Assembly (NCBI GenBank): GCA_943326825.2
Contig: CALPUT020000102.1
Coordinates: 1-7,871 of the forward strand
Length of the DNA stretch: 7,871 bases
Reading direction: 5' to 3'
From: Chryseobacterium gleum
GTDB lineage: Bacteria; Bacteroidota; Bacteroidia; Flavobacteriales_D; Crocinitomicaceae
The translations under genes were made by a program, and so were the position numbers. This document shows, piece after piece, positions 5,742-7,871 of this stretch. Position 1 is the first letter of the stretch. Each line of letters opens with the position of its first letter. The notes under the pieces are model-generated. The model had not been told where the DNA came from, searched no databases, and saw only the letters and a program-made list of their open reading frames with translations.

Positions 5742-7871
5742 ATGAAAACTATATATACTTTTTTATTGTTGTGTATTATTACTTTTCAAATTGAAAATGT
5801 AAGAGCACAGACAACTGTAACCTTAGAAACTGCTTCTGCATCAAGTAGAATGTATAATTTAGGTGCATATTTTGGTTATCAAAGATCAATGAATTTATAT
5901 ACATCTGCTGAAATTGGTACTACTAATGTTTCAATTACTTCAATTCAAGTGAATGTTTCAACTGCTGGATCTGCAACTTTACCGATAAAAATTTACATGA
6001 AAACTCAGGCAGCTTCTACAATTACTGCAAGCCAGACATGGAGTGCCGTAACAACTGGTGCTACTCTAGTTTTTAATTCTAACGTTACTTTTAATAGTAC
6101 TGGATGGGCAACCATTGATATCACAGATTACTCTTATTTATCTGATAATTTATTAATTTATTTTGAATCAAATTTCGGAGGTTCTGGTTCAGCTAATACC
6201 CCATATTTTTGGTATGGAGGATCTACCAGTAAGCAATTGAGTTGGTATCAGGATAGTAGTGCACCAACGAGTACTGAAAATGCTAGTGGAAATAGAGCTA
6301 ATGTGAAAATAACATATACTCCTTTGTCTTCAGCTCCAACTGTAACAACAACAGCAGCTTCTTCAATTTCTTCAACTACAGCGTCGTCAGGAGGAAATGT
6401 AACTTCTGCAGGAACAGCAAGTGTAACTGAAAGAGGTGTTTGTTATGGTACAACTACTGCACCTACAATTTCAGGCACAAAAACATCAGATGGAACAGGT
6501 ACAGGAACGTTTACAAGTTCTATTTCAGGTTTAACAGCTCAAACATTGTATTACTATAGAGCATTTGCAACTAATAGTGTGGGAACAAGTTACGGGACTG
6601 AATCTAGTTTTTACACTTTATCAACCGAGCCAACAGGTCATAGTGCGACGTTTACAGCAACAGCCGTTGGTCCCAACCAAATCAATTTGAGTTTTTCAGC
6701 AGCTTCAGGTTATGGTGCAACAGGTTATTTAATTTTAGGATATGCTGGGTCTTCGGTTCCATCGAGTTCAGGTGTAATTGATGGGGTTGCAAGTGGGTCA
6801 TTTTCCTTAACTCCTCCGGTAACAGTGATAACAAATGTTACAAGTAATAGCACAACTTCTTATAGCCATACTTCAGTTGTTTCAAACACGCAATATTATT
6901 ACATCATTATCCCTTATAAATGGGATGGTACCAATGCTTCAACTTATAATTATTTAACTGCAGCAACGATACCATCAGCTACTGCAACAACTCCATCGGG
7001 TCCATCTGCAGAAGGAATGTACATAGCAGGAAATTTGACCAATAATGGAACGATTATCAGTACGAATGATGATAACTACATGCGAATGACAGGTACAAGT
7101 AAAACACTTTCTGGAACAGGTACTTTTACGAATACAAAATACTTTGTTGATGGTACTATCTCGTTTACAGGAACATTTGCTGGTGGTGCTATGACTGAAA
7201 CATTTGTGAATACTTCTAAATCATTAGATATTGCAACAGTTAAAACATTTAAAAATGGTTTGTTAACTAATTATGGAACTGTTTCCTTAACAGGGACAGG
7301 TACTTGGGAAAATACAGGTAATTACTTGAATTATTCAACTGTAACAGCTGCGAGTGGTTCAACAACAGTTTTCAATGGCTCGACTACTCAAACAATTAAT
7401 GGTACTGCAAATACCACTTTTGGTAATGTTACGATGAACAATTCAGCTGGTTTAACGGTATCTAAAGGCTTTACAGTAAATACAGTTTTAACTTTTACAT
7501 CTGGAAATATTACAGCTGCTTCTTCATCAGAAGCAGTTACATTTGAAACATCAGCTACAGCTTCAGGAGCAGCAGATACAAAATGTATTGTAGGGTATTG
7601 TAAGAAAAATACGAACACAGCAACTAAATTTACCTTCCCAGTTGGGACATCAACGTTATATCGTTCAGCTGCAATTACTCCATCAGGAACAGCTGCAACA
7701 ACTTGGACCGCTAAATACTTTGGTGCAGGATATGGAACGTATACTGTAACAGGTGGCTCAATTTATCAGCCAAGCAAACAAGAATACTGGACAATTGATC
7801 GTTCTGGTTCTTCTTATGCAACTGTAGAGTTGTCATGGGGTTCTAACAGTCATGTTTATTCTCCTAATTCA
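5742..7871 (+). CDS. Secreted FN3/beta-solenoid protein, 3' end beyond window
   Basis: The frame opens at ATG 5742 and stays open for 710 codons to the last base, so the C-terminus is missing. Residues 1-22 form an ordinary signal peptide (hydrophobic core TFLLLCIITF, cleavage VRA|Q). Then come a beta-sandwich-like domain about 30-192 (SMNLYTSAEIG at 49-59, paired W100 and W122, LLIYFESN at 137-144), the N-terminal module common in Bacteroidota secreted proteins; an FN3-like domain about 198-293 (ERGVCYG at 230-236, YYYRAFATNSVGTSYG at 270-285); a second FN3-like domain about 296-412; solenoid repeats about 420-600 (TGTGTW, FNGSTTQTINGT); and a FTFPVG motif at 630-635, which often precedes the C-terminal part of T9SS cargo. 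The gene begins 25 bp after the previous stop with no terminator or Shine-Dalgarno between, suggesting one operon. A T9SS sorting domain is expected downstream but cannot be seen. Function is likely surface binding or structure; no enzyme motif was found. Confidence 0.92.
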   Translation, partial: MKTIYTFLLLCIITFQIENVRAQTTVTLETASASSRMYNLGAYFGYQRSMNLYTSAEIGTTNVSITSIQVNVSTAGSATLPIKIYMKTQAASTITASQTWSAVTTGATLVFNSNVTFNSTGWATIDITDYSYLSDNLLIYFESNFGGSGSANTPYFWYGGSTSKQLSWYQDSSAPTSTENASGNRANVKITYTPLSSAPTVTTTAASSISSTTASSGGNVTSAGTASVTERGVCYGTTTAPTISGTKTSDGTGTGTFTSSISGLTAQTLYYYRAFATNSVGTSYGTESSFYTLSTEPTGHSATFTATAVGPNQINLSFSAASGYGATGYLILGYAGSSVPSSSGVIDGVASGSFSLTPPVTVITNVTSNSTTSYSHTSVVSNTQYYYIIIPYKWDGTNASTYNYLTAATIPSATATTPSGPSAEGMYIAGNLTNNGTIISTNDDNYMRMTGTSKTLSGTGTFTNTKYFVDGTISFTGTFAGGAMTETFVNTSKSLDIATVKTFKNGLLTNYGTVSLTGTGTWENTGNYLNYSTVTAASGSTTVFNGSTTQTINGTANTTFGNVTMNNSAGLTVSKGFTVNTVLTFTSGNITAASSSEAVTFETSATASGAADTKCIVGYCKKNTNTATKFTFPVGTSTLYRSAAITPSGTAATTWTAKYFGAGYGTYTVTGGSIYQPSKQEYWTIDRSGSSYATVELSWGSNSHVYSPNS

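Noticed and set aside
5600..5760. A frameshift or premature stop splitting one original gene into two
   Set aside because: The second frame has its own complete signal peptide and N-terminal domain at 5742, so it is a separate gene. Shifted frames across 5700-5740 close within a few codons.

Overview
The window looks like part of a Bacteroidota (Flavobacteriia-like) chromosome. The DNA is AT-rich and there are no Shine-Dalgarno sequences before the starts. One exact match to the Bacteroidota promoter -7 consensus (TAnnTTTG) is present. Both complete N-termini carry signal peptides whose predicted cleavage leaves Gln at +1, a known bias of this phylum. The protein architecture (FN3 domains, W-G-x-DW-NW-VP modules, parallel beta-helix, beta-solenoid) is typical of large Bacteroidota surface or secreted proteins, many of which use the type IX secretion system (T9SS). 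Genus and species cannot be read from the sequence.

Layout: positions 1-50 probably hold the last 15 codons of an upstream gene, followed by an imperfect hairpin with a short T-run (66-104) that may end its transcript. The rest of the leader (105-223) is AT-rich and noncoding. It contains two near-identical 13-bp dyads spaced 21 bp apart (112-124 and 133-145). Positions 224-5716 hold one very long gene (1830 codons) for a secreted Ser/Thr/Asn-rich adhesin-like protein: unusually long bipartite signal peptide, N-terminal beta-sandwich-like region, FN3, a right-handed parallel beta-helix of about 800 residues, a second FN3-like domain, a W-G-x-DW-NW-VP module and beta-solenoid repeats. After only 25 bp a second gene starts at 5742 and runs off the window at 7871 (710 codons seen). 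It also encodes a secreted protein: signal peptide, N-terminal beta-sandwich-like domain, two FN3-like domains, solenoid repeats and a FTFPVG motif.

The two genes look like an operon of paralogous-in-style surface proteins: same strand, 25-bp gap, no terminator between them, and recognisably similar solenoid repeats. No enzyme active site, RNA gene, CRISPR array, insertion sequence or phage gene was seen. I see no clear evidence of a new biological system. The points most worth a second look are the n-h-n-h signal peptide of the first protein, its apparent lack of a T9SS C-terminal sorting domain, the paired dyads upstream, and the composition shift along the gene.
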